Assembly: GCF_052162025.1 (NCBI RefSeq)
Contig: NZ_CP197401.1
Coordinates: 744,001-808,000, forward strand
DNA from: Methylobacter sp015476545
GTDB taxonomy: Bacteria; Pseudomonadota; Gammaproteobacteria; Methylococcales; Methylomonadaceae
DNA length: 64,000 nucleotides
Direction: 5' to 3'
A model generated the notes under the pieces. The model had not been told where the DNA came from. It was given only the letters and a program-made list of their open reading frames with translations, and did no database searches. How positions within the stretch are numbered: the first letter of the stretch is position 1; every line of letters starts with the position of its first letter. Position numbers and translations under genes: made by a program. Of this stretch, positions 14,902 through 23,899 are shown piece after piece.

Positions 14902-16977
14902 ATGATATCCGTCTTAATCGTTAATTACTTTTGCCACACACTGACGGCTCACGCGGTGCATAGCGTGTTAGCTGACGATCCCTCGGCTCAGGTTATTGTC
15001 GTCGATAACAGTAATGATCAGATCGAAGCCGAGAATTTGCGCAAGATTCTGCCCAGCAGAGCCGAATTAGTGGTTGCCCCGATAAACCTGGGATTTGGAC
15101 GCGCCTGTAACCTGGCGTTTGAACAGGCTGCAGGCGAGTGGATATTGCTGCTTAATCCCGACGCCTTCATTCTACCCAATTGCCTGCAACAACTGGTTGG
15201 TACTCTACAGCGTCATCCAAAAATCGGCGCCTTATCGCCGCTGGCTCAATGGGATGAAGCAGGGACTTTTTTATTGCCGCCTGGCCAAATGCAAACTCCG
15301 GCCTGGGAATGGATGCTTGCGCTTGGACTCCGATTTCCAGCTTTTGGACGCTGGCTCTCAATGCGCTTTAGGACATATGCGCTGCGCTGCCTATATGCTT
15401 CCTTACCAGTACGCCAGCGCATGTTATCAGGAGGGCACATGTTTCTGCGCCGCTCCGCTATTGATGCCATTGGCGGGCTCTTTGACCCTGCCTTTTTTAT
15501 GTATTATGAAGATACAGATCTCTGCCGCCGCTTAACCAAGGCTGGTTTTGAGTTGATGCTGGATCCAGAAGCCAAGGTGGTGCATCAATGGAGGCACGAT
15601 CCTATAAAATCGCAATACACCGTGGAATCGCGTTTGCGCTACATGCGCAAGCATTTTACAAATTTTTGGCTGATGGATAGGCTGCGTCAGAATTTTGAAC
15701 AATTACTTCAGCCCAAAGCCGGTAAGTTTCACGACATTGGCATTTGTACAACCGCGCCAATCTTTGATCTGCCAACCCATCAAAGCGGAAGCTGGCTGCT
15801 CGAACTCAGTACTAATCCTCTGTTAATCCCTGCCGCTTATCATAGCAGTACCGTTGCCTCTCATAGCATCCCATCGTCAGTCTGGAGCCTGCTGGGTGCT
15901 GGGCGCTACTGGGCAAGAGTATCGCACCCAAATGGACAGTGGAGCTACTTCACCTGGGAAATACCAAAATCGATTTCGAAATCGGGCTTGGAATTGTTAG
16001 CCCCAAAACAGGTCAGGAGCGCGAATAGAATCTTGCATTTAGATTGGGCGCATCAAGCCAACGAAGCTGAGCTATTAGATTTGTTCCGGGCCGCTTTTGG
16101 ATATCAGATGAATCCCGAACTTTGGCGCTGGAAGTATCATGCTTTTGATACGTTGGGAGCGTTAGTACGTCATAATGGCCGTGCAATCGCTTTTTATGGA
16201 GCAATGCCTCGATCTATTCATTTATTCGGTTCACCGGCAACTGCGGTGCAAATCGGCGATGTGATGGTGCTTCCAGAGGAGCGAGGAATGCTCACGCGCC
16301 AAGGTCCTTTTTTCTTGGCCGCTAAGGGTTTTCTCGAACGCTTTGTCGGCCATGGGAAAACCTTTCCGCTCGCATTTGGCTTTCCATCGGAAAGACCTTT
16401 CCGCTTAGGCGTACGTCTAGGCCTATATGATAAAGTGGGAGAACTTGCGCAAATCAATTGGCCAGCCTTGCAAACTCGTCCAAGCTACCGCGTGCGCCTT
16501 AGGCCGCTATCAACCAATGACAGCGCGGCAGTTGATCGGCTGTGGCTGGAGATGGCCGATGCCTTGCAGGATCAAGTCGTCGGGGTGCGCGATTGGCCTT
16601 ATGTGCAACGCCGCTATATGCAGCATCCGACTATCTCCTATCAACTCTATCTGATTACCTCCCGATTCACACAAACCCCTATTGGTATCATCGTGATCCG
16701 TGTCCTGGAAGATGCGGTGGAACTGCTGGATATTATTGCTCCTCCACAGCGCATGGCCACGTTGACACATTGCTTACGCCGCCTGGCCTGGAATCTCGGC
16801 AAGCCTCGGACTTATGCCTGGATCACAAAGCAACACGCTCATGCATTGGCCGGAGATACAGGCGAGATTGTTCCGACCGGAATCGTCATTCCCTATAACC
16901 GTTGGACGCCGGGCATTTCTGCAGATAAAGTGATGGATCGCTGGTGGCTGATGGGCGGCGATACGGATTTCAGATGA
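14902..16977 (+). CDS. Fusion: family 2 glycosyltransferase plus GNAT-type acyltransferase
   Basis: 691 residues in two parts. Residues 1-290 are a GT2 domain: ISVLIVNYF at the start, VVDNSND, NLGFGRACN, LLNPDAF (metal site), GGHMFLRR and YYEDTDLCRR. Residues about 380-690 resemble a GNAT N-acyltransferase of the kind found in polysaccharide loci (WRWKYH, VMVLPEERG, FGFPSERPFRLG). A linker region (about 300-370) with many Ser/Thr is unassigned. The enzyme could add a sugar and then acylate it, or decorate an amino sugar. It sits directly after the Wzt gene. The domain pairing is clear in one unbroken frame; substrates are unknown. Confidence 0.8.
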   Translation: MISVLIVNYFCHTLTAHAVHSVLADDPSAQVIVVDNSNDQIEAENLRKILPSRAELVVAPINLGFGRACNLAFEQAAGEWILLLNPDAFILPNCLQQLVGTLQRHPKIGALSPLAQWDEAGTFLLPPGQMQTPAWEWMLALGLRFPAFGRWLSMRFRTYALRCLYASLPVRQRMLSGGHMFLRRSAIDAIGGLFDPAFFMYYEDTDLCRRLTKAGFELMLDPEAKVVHQWRHDPIKSQYTVESRLRYMRKHFTNFWLMDRLRQNFEQLLQPKAGKFHDIGICTTAPIFDLPTHQSGSWLLELSTNPLLIPAAYHSSTVASHSIPSSVWSLLGAGRYWARVSHPNGQWSYFTWEIPKSISKSGLELLAPKQVRSANRILHLDWAHQANEAELLDLFRAAFGYQMNPELWRWKYHAFDTLGALVRHNGRAIAFYGAMPRSIHLFGSPATAVQIGDVMVLPEERGMLTRQGPFFLAAKGFLERFVGHGKTFPLAFGFPSERPFRLGVRLGLYDKVGELAQINWPALQTRPSYRVRLRPLSTNDSAAVDRLWLEMADALQDQVVGVRDWPYVQRRYMQHPTISYQLYLITSRFTQTPIGIIVIRVLEDAVELLDIIAPPQRMATLTHCLRRLAWNLGKPRTYAWITKQHAHALAGDTGEIVPTGIVIPYNRWTPGISADKVMDRWWLMGGDTDFR

Positions 16978-17039
16978 CGAAAAAATCGGTATTTCATTCT
17001 CGCCGCCATAATGTCGCGGCAGCCATTGGGGACTGAATC

Positions 17040-18206
17040 TTGAAAATCCTCATGGTTACCCGCGAAACTCAAGCCGACAGGCGCTACGGGCTCGGGCGCA
17101 GCCTTGCGCCTTTAGTCGACGAATTTCAGCGAAGAAACATCGTGGTCGATTACGCCTGCCAGAGCGATTTAGGCGTAAGGGCTACGGCATGGCAGCAAAG
17201 GCTTCATCGTCTGTTATCCGGCCTGCTTTCACAATTTAATGCTGATACCGATTTTTCAACACTGGTTCATGTGATCCTGGAACGTTGGAACATGGGGCGG
17301 ATTGCCGCCAAGATAGCGGCAAAGCATGGGCATACCCATGTGCATTGCCATGATCCTATCATTGCCGCAGGATTCAGCTTCTTTTCGCATTTCTATCCAA
17401 GGCTTAATGTCCGCTGGGGCGTGACCGAGCACGGCTTTGGCTGCTATACGGACGCCATTTGCGCAGATGGCGTCCGGATGGGGCCGCGTGTGATGCACTG
17501 GATGCGGCGCTGGGAGGCGCGCACATTGCGGGCCGCATCCTGGGTCGTATCGCCGACGCGCAAAGCTATGGAACAGGTGATACTCAGCCTCGATATTGCC
17601 CCTGTCCCATCGACATGGCGGCATATCTATCATGCACGGCCAACATTGAACCGCTACAGCCGCGAAGAAGCGCGGCGGCAGTTAGGCTGGCAGGATGATG
17701 TACTGTATATGCTAGGAGTAGGGCGCATTGCGCCGGTCAAGCAGTTTCCCATGCTGATCCACGCTTGTGCCAGGCTGGAAAAACAGGCTGATGTTCAGCT
17801 GGTGATCCTGGGTGAAGGCGAGTACGGTAGCCTGCTGGCCCTAGGGCGGCAACAAGGGCTTGCGCGAGATATTCAATTCGCCGCTACTGATGACATTGGC
17901 CTGTATTTATGTGCAGCCGATTTATATGTCAGTACTTCCGCTTCCGAGTCTTTCGGGCTTGCCACGTTTGAAGCCATGGCGGCCGGATTGGCGGTGTTAT
18001 GCACGGCGGTGGGTGGCGTGCCGGAAGTGGTCGGCGACGGTGCGCAGCTGGTTCCGCCAGAGCTGGAAGCGCTGACGGATGCTATGCAGCGCTTGCTGGA
18101 CGATAAAGCGTTGAGACAGTCAATCGCGCAGAAAGGCTTGGCAAGAGCCAGTGCGTGGCCGGACATTGCGGAAATCGCAAACGATTATGAAAAAATTTAT
18201 CAATAG
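17040..18206 (+). CDS. Family 4 glycosyltransferase (GT-B fold)
   Basis: 388 residues. It seems to start with TTG at 17040 (GGGGA upstream), giving MKILMVTRE; an ATG at 17052 is an alternative. The C-terminal Rossmann domain carries the GT4 signature: LGVGRIAPVKQFPMLI (about 222-237) and the retaining E-x7-E motif in SESFGLATFEAMAAG (about 300). An N-terminal HVHCHDP strand is consistent with a GT-B fold. It acts in the cytoplasm on a lipid-linked or protein acceptor; sugar unknown. The gene overlaps the start of the deacetylase gene by 20 bases. Confidence 0.9.
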   Translation: MKILMVTRETQADRRYGLGRSLAPLVDEFQRRNIVVDYACQSDLGVRATAWQQRLHRLLSGLLSQFNADTDFSTLVHVILERWNMGRIAAKIAAKHGHTHVHCHDPIIAAGFSFFSHFYPRLNVRWGVTEHGFGCYTDAICADGVRMGPRVMHWMRRWEARTLRAASWVVSPTRKAMEQVILSLDIAPVPSTWRHIYHARPTLNRYSREEARRQLGWQDDVLYMLGVGRIAPVKQFPMLIHACARLEKQADVQLVILGEGEYGSLLALGRQQGLARDIQFAATDDIGLYLCAADLYVSTSASESFGLATFEAMAAGLAVLCTAVGGVPEVVGDGAQLVPPELEALTDAMQRLLDDKALRQSIAQKGLARASAWPDIAEIANDYEKIYQ

Positions 18207-18966
18207 ATGGCGGCAAGCCCGGATAGCCAGGCTGAGGCCGTGTCCGTTGCCGAAAGTATTAGCGTTGCCCGAAAATGGCAGAGTACTGGTTTTCGCCCCG
18301 CATCAGGACGATGAAACCATAGGATGCGGCGGGACTCTGGCATTGCTTCGGCAAAGGGGCTGCGAAATCAAAGTGGTCTTTGTCACCGACGGCGGCGGGG
18401 CCGGGAGCTTGCCCGAAGGCACCGTAGCTGTCCGCAAAAAGGAAGCGATAGCGGCTCTGGCAGTGCTCGGCATCGGGGACATTGTATTTCTCGATGAACC
18501 CGATGGTCATTTCCGCAATACGCCCGAGTTCGAGCGGAAAATCATGGCAATGCTGGATCAGTTTCATCCGGACTGGCTGTTTATGCCTTCGGTGCTCGAT
18601 TATCACCGCGATCATGTCGCAGCCGGCCAGGCGATATGCGCCTGCTGGCGCAGCTGGCAGGGAACTGCCAGGGCTTTTTTCTACGAAATCTGGAGCCCGC
18701 TTCCTGCCACTTGGATAGTCGATATCAGCAGCGCGGCCGAGCTTAAGCGATCGGCGCTTTCCCGATATGAACTGCCGCTCGCGCATTGCGATTATCTCTC
18801 CGCCAGTATGGGCCTGGCCGCCTATCGGGGGCTTTATCTGGCCGGAAACGGGCAATCCGGATTCGCGGAGGCTTTTGTCGAGGCTGAAAAGGATGGCATT
18901 TGGCGCGGCATGCCGGAAAGACTGCTTACCTTGCGAACTTATGTTGAAAAACTGCTGAAGCCATGA
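18187..18966 (+). CDS. PIG-L family deacetylase
   Basis: 260 residues from the ATG at 18187 (a GTG at 18151 is in frame but lies inside the preceding gene). The family motif appears as FAPHQDDETIGCGG (about 38-51), supplying the zinc-binding His and Asp pair, and YHRDHVAAGQ (about 139) provides the third ligand. PIG-L/LmbE enzymes remove N-acetyl groups from N-acetylglucosamine-type sugars. In a polysaccharide cluster the likely substrate is an amino sugar on a lipid or nucleotide carrier. The adjacent GNAT fusion could re-acylate the freed amine, a plausible but untested pairing. Confidence 0.92.
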   Translation: MKKFINRWRQARIARLRPCPLPKVLALPENGRVLVFAPHQDDETIGCGGTLALLRQRGCEIKVVFVTDGGGAGSLPEGTVAVRKKEAIAALAVLGIGDIVFLDEPDGHFRNTPEFERKIMAMLDQFHPDWLFMPSVLDYHRDHVAAGQAICACWRSWQGTARAFFYEIWSPLPATWIVDISSAAELKRSALSRYELPLAHCDYLSASMGLAAYRGLYLAGNGQSGFAEAFVEAEKDGIWRGMPERLLTLRTYVEKLLKP

Positions 18967-19013
18967 TCGGTGCGGCCGCGTTTTGTTCAAATCATTCCAA
19001 ATAATCTATAACT

Positions 19014-21938
19014 ATGCAAAAAAACAACGATTTTTCCATGGACAGGGGCGAGAATTTGCCATTGGTGACTGTTATTATCCGCAGCACGGACAGGCCCACG
19101 TTATCGGAAGCGCTGGATTCAGTTGCCCAGCAGGCCTATCCCAATATCGAAGTGCTTGTGGTGAATGCGAAAGGCGAAGGACATGCTGAGCTTGGCGAAT
19201 GGTGCGGACATTTCCCGTTGCGCGTGGTGAATACAGGAAGCATGCTGCGGAGAAGCCTTGCCGCCAATATCGGCTTGAGCAATGCTGCTGGAGACTATTT
19301 GATCTTTCTTGACGATGATGACTGGTTCATGCCGGAGCATATAGCCATGCTGATGGATGCTCTGATGCGGAATCCGGACAAAAAAGTCGCTTACAGCTGT
19401 GTGACGGGTGTCAATGAACAAAAGGAGCCCTGCGGCAGCCATTTTTGCCAGCCATTTGATCGAACGCTATTACTGGCCGGAAATTACCTTCCAATCCATT
19501 CGGCATTGTTTTCACGGTCGATTGTGGATGCCGGGTGCCGGATGGATGAGTCGGTTGATTTGTATGAGGATTGGGATTTTTGGCTGCAGGCCGCGGCTTT
19601 CGGTGATTTCATTTTTGTAGCGCACTTTAGCGCTTATTATCGAATTGGAGGGCCGTACGGGCAGGGCGTCAGGCCGGATGCTGCGGTCGCGCAACAGGCC
19701 AGCGCGGATTTGTTTGAAAAGTGGCGCAAGGCATGGAAGCGTGAAGATTTGTTGGATATCATGGCGCATGTGCGGGAGCATAAGGCACAATTGAATGCGG
19801 CCATCGCCGAGCGCGATGCAGCCATCGCCGCGCGTGATGCGGCGGTTGCTGAGCGTGATGCGGTAGTTGCCGAACGCGATGCGGCGGTTGCCGGGCGTGA
19901 CGCACATATTGCTGCATTGTATAACACGACAAGTTGGAGAATTACACAGCCGTTGCGTGTCGTTTCCCACCAACTGAAGCGAGGCCGACGCGCCGCAGAG
20001 TTGATTGGGCCGGCTATCCGGCGTGGCGGAGGGGTAAGAAGCACGCTCAATAAAGCAATGCATCTATACCGCCATGAGGGACTGACCGGGATCAGGCATG
20101 GGTTCAGGATTGTCGCTTTATCGCAGCAGATTTCTCCGGCTTGGGGTTCCGGTGGATTTGATCGTAACGATTATGCGGAATGGATTCGACGTTACGATAC
20201 GCTCACTGATGATACACGCGCCACCATGAATGCATCCATCGCCGAATTTGCTCATCAGCCTTTGATTTCCGTAGTGATGCCTACTTATAACCCTAAACCG
20301 GAATGGCTGATTGAGGCCATAGAATCGGTCCGCAAGCAAATCTATCCGCATTGGGAATTGTGTATCGCCGATGATGCTTCCACCGATAAAGCGATTCGTT
20401 CCGTACTGGAGCGGTATGCGAGTGAGGATCTTCGCATCAAGGTTGTATTCCGCGAAATCAATGGCCATATTTCTGAAGCGTCCAACAGTGCGCTTGAACT
20501 GGCCAGCGGAGAATGGGCGGCTCTGTTGGATCATGATGATCTCCTGAGTGAACATGCTTTGTTCTGGGTGGTTGATGCTATCAATCAAAATCCCGATGCT
20601 CATCTGATTTATTCGGATGAGGACAAGGTAGATGAAGTTGGCAAAAGATTTGATCCTTATTTTAAATGCGACTGGAACGCAGATTTGTTTTATTCGCAAA
20701 ACATGATTTCGCATCTCGGCGTCTATCGGACCGATCTTTTGAATTCAATCGGCGGATTCAGAAAGGGAATGGAAGGCTCGCAGGACTATGATCTTGCCCT
20801 CCGCTGCATTGAGCGAATCCAACCGAAGCAGATTCACCATATTCCCCGAGTGCTCTATCACTGGCGTAAGCATGCTGAAAGCGCGGCACAATCCATAAAT
20901 GCTAAACCCTATGCTTTGCTTGCAGGAGAAAGGGCATTGAATGAACATTTCCAACGGCAAGGCATTAATGCTACAGCTAGTCCGCTGGATTTTGGGATGT
21001 ACCGGGTGCGCTACGCTTTGCCAGACTCATTGCCTATGGTTAGCCTGATTATTCCTACTAGAAATGGACTGCAGCTGATCCGGCAATGTGTAGAAAGTAT
21101 TAGAAAAAAAACCACCTATTTGAATTATGAAATCCTGATCGTTGACAACGGCTCGGATGATCCCGCAACGCTTCGCTATTTCGATGAATTGCAAGCTGAC
21201 GCGCGGACAAAGATAAAGGTGGTGCGCGATGACCGTCCTTTCAATTATTCAGCACTTAATAACGCCGCCGTAAAACTGGCACAGGGTGAGATTGTGGGAT
21301 TGCTCAATAATGATCTTGAAGTCATCTCGCCGGATTGGTTATCGGAAATGGTCAGTTATGCGTTACAAGCTGATGTGGGGAGCGTAGGCGCAAAGCTCTG
21401 GTATCCTGATAATACTCTTCAGCATGGGGGCGTAATTTTAGGTGTGGGCGGGGTGGCATCCCATGCTCATAAGCATCTGCTGCGTCACCAATATGGTTAT
21501 TTCGGGCGCGCAAATCTCATGCAGTCTTTTTCGGCTGTAACCGCTGCCTGTCTGGTGATTCGCAAGGCTATCTATGAGGAAGTTGGAGGATTTAACGAAA
21601 CGAATCTGCAGATTGCTTTCAATGACGTGGATTTCTGTTTGCGTGTACGAAAAGCGGGCTATCGCAATGTCTGGACTCCTCATGCGCAGTTATTTCATCA
21701 TGAGTCTGCAACACGCGGCTACGAGGACACCCCTGAAAAGCGGGCGCGCTTCGCCAGAGAGACTCAGTATATGAAGCAGCGCTGGGGAAATCTTCTGTTA
21801 AACGATCCTGCCTACAGCCCCAACTTGACGTTAGACTTTGAGGATTTCAGCTTGGCCTGGCCGCCAAGAACGCAGAAAGGCTTAACAGTATCTCGCCCTG
21901 GACGGGAATCAGCGGCGCAGTCAATGGAGGTGTCATAA
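19014..21938 (+). CDS. Large multi-domain family 2 glycosyltransferase (three GT2 domains)
   Basis: 974 residues. Domain 1 (about 17-250): VTVIIRSTDRP and FLDDDDWFM. Residues about 262-300 are a heptad-like repeat, five near-identical seven-residue units of the type AAxAERD, likely a coiled-coil spacer, followed by SWRITQPLR, a segment common in large polysaccharide GTs. Domain 2 (about 418-650): ISVVMPTYNPKPEWL, DDASTD, LLDHDD, YSDEDKVD. Domain 3 (about 675-940): VSLIIPTRNGLQL, VDNGSDD, LLNNDLEV, FNDVDFCLR. Domains 2 and 3 have intact DxD-type motifs, so it may make two or three successive linkages. The ATG at 19014 is weakly supported by its upstream sequence. Confidence 0.9.
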   Translation: MQKNNDFSMDRGENLPLVTVIIRSTDRPTLSEALDSVAQQAYPNIEVLVVNAKGEGHAELGEWCGHFPLRVVNTGSMLRRSLAANIGLSNAAGDYLIFLDDDDWFMPEHIAMLMDALMRNPDKKVAYSCVTGVNEQKEPCGSHFCQPFDRTLLLAGNYLPIHSALFSRSIVDAGCRMDESVDLYEDWDFWLQAAAFGDFIFVAHFSAYYRIGGPYGQGVRPDAAVAQQASADLFEKWRKAWKREDLLDIMAHVREHKAQLNAAIAERDAAIAARDAAVAERDAVVAERDAAVAGRDAHIAALYNTTSWRITQPLRVVSHQLKRGRRAAELIGPAIRRGGGVRSTLNKAMHLYRHEGLTGIRHGFRIVALSQQISPAWGSGGFDRNDYAEWIRRYDTLTDDTRATMNASIAEFAHQPLISVVMPTYNPKPEWLIEAIESVRKQIYPHWELCIADDASTDKAIRSVLERYASEDLRIKVVFREINGHISEASNSALELASGEWAALLDHDDLLSEHALFWVVDAINQNPDAHLIYSDEDKVDEVGKRFDPYFKCDWNADLFYSQNMISHLGVYRTDLLNSIGGFRKGMEGSQDYDLALRCIERIQPKQIHHIPRVLYHWRKHAESAAQSINAKPYALLAGERALNEHFQRQGINATASPLDFGMYRVRYALPDSLPMVSLIIPTRNGLQLIRQCVESIRKKTTYLNYEILIVDNGSDDPATLRYFDELQADARTKIKVVRDDRPFNYSALNNAAVKLAQGEIVGLLNNDLEVISPDWLSEMVSYALQADVGSVGAKLWYPDNTLQHGGVILGVGGVASHAHKHLLRHQYGYFGRANLMQSFSAVTAACLVIRKAIYEEVGGFNETNLQIAFNDVDFCLRVRKAGYRNVWTPHAQLFHHESATRGYEDTPEKRARFARETQYMKQRWGNLLLNDPAYSPNLTLDFEDFSLAWPPRTQKGLTVSRPGRESAAQSMEVS
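19797..19914 (+). repeat. 21-bp tandem repeat inside the glycosyltransferase gene
   Basis: Five in-frame 21-base units (19797-19901) plus a partial sixth, each encoding a seven-residue A-x-x-A-x-R-D unit. In-frame repeats of this kind can change number without breaking the frame, altering the spacer between two catalytic domains. Confidence 0.85.
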
Positions 21939-21942
21939 CCGC

Positions 21943-22905
21943 ATGGGCGAAGTTACCGTCATCATTGTCAACTGGAACGGCGGCACTTTATTGGATGAGT
22001 GTCTGGCATCCCTGGCACAGCAGTCCTATCCGCCCACCCAGGTTTTACTGATGGACAACGGCAGCACTGATGGTTCCGCTCAGCGCGCCCGGCAAATGCC
22101 TGGAATAACGGTTCGTTTTCTAGGCGATAATTTCGGTTTTGCGGCGGCAAACAATCGCGCATTGAGCGAATGCGACACCGAATTCGTGGCTTTGTTGAAC
22201 CCGGATGCCTCGCCCGGCAAGGACTGGCTGATGAACTTGGTCAATGCTGCTCAAGCCTGTCCTGGCGTTGCCGCTTTTGGGTCGCGCCAAATGAATCAAC
22301 GTTTTCCGAAGGTAATTGATGGGCTGGGGGATGTTTATCATGTATCCGGCCTGGTTTGGCGTAACGGTTATGGGCGCACTGAGCGCGCTGCCGATGCTGT
22401 TCCGGACATGATTTTCTCTCCTTGCGCCTGCGCAGCGCTTTATCGCCGTGAGGCGCTCGTGAATACAGGCGGGTTTGATGAGGACTTTTTCTGCTATGTC
22501 GAAGATGTCGACCTGGGTTTCCGTTTAAGGTTGGCGGGATACAGCGCGATGTATGTGCCTGATGCTGTCGTGTATCATGCCGGGTCTGCAAGCACAGGCG
22601 GGCAGCATAGTGATTTTTCTGTCTATCACGGCCACCGGAATCTGGTTTGGACCTATATAAAAAACATGCCGGGAAGCTTATTTTGGATTTTGCTGCCGGT
22701 TCATGTATTTTTAAACCTTGTCAGCATTATTTATTTTTCAATACATGGGAAAGGCAAGGTGATAGTGAGGGCCAAGCGGGATTCGCTGAAAGGCATCCCG
22801 AAAATGTGGCGTAAACGGCGTGAAATTCAGTCCAACCGCAGGGCTTCGGTGATGGCTATTTGGCGTAGTTTGGATAAAAGGCTCTGGTTGGCGAAAAAAT
22901 ACTGA
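21943..22905 (+). CDS. Family 2 glycosyltransferase, rhamnosyltransferase-like
   Basis: 320 residues. Standard GT-A signatures: VTVIIVNWNGGTLLDECL at 4-21, MDNGSTDGS near 36, NFGFAAANN near 63, LLNPDAS (metal-binding) near 84, and YVEDVDLGFRLRLAG near 185. A hydrophobic segment (about 245-265, SLFWILLPVHVFL) followed by basic residues suggests membrane attachment, as in many dTDP-rhamnose:polysaccharide transferases. It starts five bases after the large GT2 gene stops and closes the plus-strand polysaccharide block. Confidence 0.9.
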   Translation: MGEVTVIIVNWNGGTLLDECLASLAQQSYPPTQVLLMDNGSTDGSAQRARQMPGITVRFLGDNFGFAAANNRALSECDTEFVALLNPDASPGKDWLMNLVNAAQACPGVAAFGSRQMNQRFPKVIDGLGDVYHVSGLVWRNGYGRTERAADAVPDMIFSPCACAALYRREALVNTGGFDEDFFCYVEDVDLGFRLRLAGYSAMYVPDAVVYHAGSASTGGQHSDFSVYHGHRNLVWTYIKNMPGSLFWILLPVHVFLNLVSIIYFSIHGKGKVIVRAKRDSLKGIPKMWRKRREIQSNRRASVMAIWRSLDKRLWLAKKY

Positions 22906-22963
22906 GCTTTACTGCCAAGGCCTGATAGTCATCCATCCGATAAAAGTCTGCTGTTCAAGTCGT

Positions 22964-23872
22964 TCAGAGGTCGTTGCTTATCTCAATCGATCCGCCGGAT
23001 TTGCCCTGCGCATCCACCCACAAATGCGGCAGGCCCAAGCTATCCAGCCAGGCAGGCCCATCCTCTTCCTTGAGCATGGCGATAGTCGAGGCGCTGCCGG
23101 CGACGACGCAGAAATCGGCAACCACGCTGACGGCGGTCAAGTGGCGCACCGGCCAGCCGGTCTTGGGATTGAGTATATGGCCGTAGCGAACGCCATCCAC
23201 CATGAGGCAGCGCTCGTAATCGCCGCTGCTGGCCAACGCGCCTTCCCGCAATAAGAGCGTCTGCATGACAGCTTCCTTGCACCGAGGGTCGCGTATGCCG
23301 ATGTGCCACGGGCTGCCGTCGGCGCGAGGGCCGATGACTTTGATGTCGCCACCCAGGTTGATCACGCCATGCCGGATGCCGGCGCCCTGGCATAATGCCG
23401 CCGCACGGTCGACCGCATACTCCTTGACGATGCCGCCGAAATCGATTTCCATGCCCGCTATCGGGAATTCGAGCACCGGAGGATTCCAGCGCAGCTTGCG
23501 CCAGCCCACTTTTTCGAGCAGTTCCTGAATCTGCGCCGGGTCCGGCAGCCTGTCCTGATCAAAGCGCCAGGCGCGGCGCAGAATGCCGGAGGTGATGTCG
23601 AACAGGCCGTCGCTCTGGTCATGGCAGGTCGCCGCATAATTCAGCAGTCCGGCCGTCTCTTCGTCGACCTTAATGCGGCCGCCCGCGGCTGCCGCGCGGT
23701 TGATCGCGGACAGAAAACTGTCGTCCCGGTAACGGGAATAAAGCGCTTCCAGCCGGTGGACATCGGCGATGGCCGTGTCCGCAACCTCTTCGGCCTCCGC
23801 CTGCGTTTTGGCGTAGAGCTGGATGTCGCATGGCGTGCCCATGGCCTTGAATGTGCAGTGATGAAATTTCAT
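22964..23872 (-). CDS. apbE: FAD:protein FMN transferase (ApbE family)
   Basis: 302 residues from the ATG at 23872. ApbE enzymes split FAD and attach FMN covalently to a Ser/Thr in a D-x-x-(S/T)-G-A-(S/T) motif. Visible signatures: FKAMGTPCDIQLY (8-20), SRYRDDSFLSAIN, FDITSGILRRAWRF, EIDFGGIVKEYAVDRA, VINLGGDIKVIG, HILNPKTGWP, and an AGSASTIAML metal-site helix. No signal peptide or lipobox is visible, which is odd if its substrate is exported. It follows the DUF3570 gene by 27 bases on the minus strand; that protein carries a matching target motif. The start has only a weak ribosome binding site. Confidence 0.93.
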   Translation of the reverse strand: MKFHHCTFKAMGTPCDIQLYAKTQAEAEEVADTAIADVHRLEALYSRYRDDSFLSAINRAAAAGGRIKVDEETAGLLNYAATCHDQSDGLFDITSGILRRAWRFDQDRLPDPAQIQELLEKVGWRKLRWNPPVLEFPIAGMEIDFGGIVKEYAVDRAAALCQGAGIRHGVINLGGDIKVIGPRADGSPWHIGIRDPRCKEAVMQTLLLREGALASSGDYERCLMVDGVRYGHILNPKTGWPVRHLTAVSVVADFCVVAGSASTIAMLKEEDGPAWLDSLGLPHLWVDAQGKSGGSIEISNDL

Positions 23873-23899
23873 GCTAGCCAAGGCGCTCGATAACCTGGG

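Noticed and set aside
19797..19914. 21-bp repeats considered as a CRISPR or regulatory array
   Set aside because: They are contiguous, in frame and encode a coiled-coil spacer.
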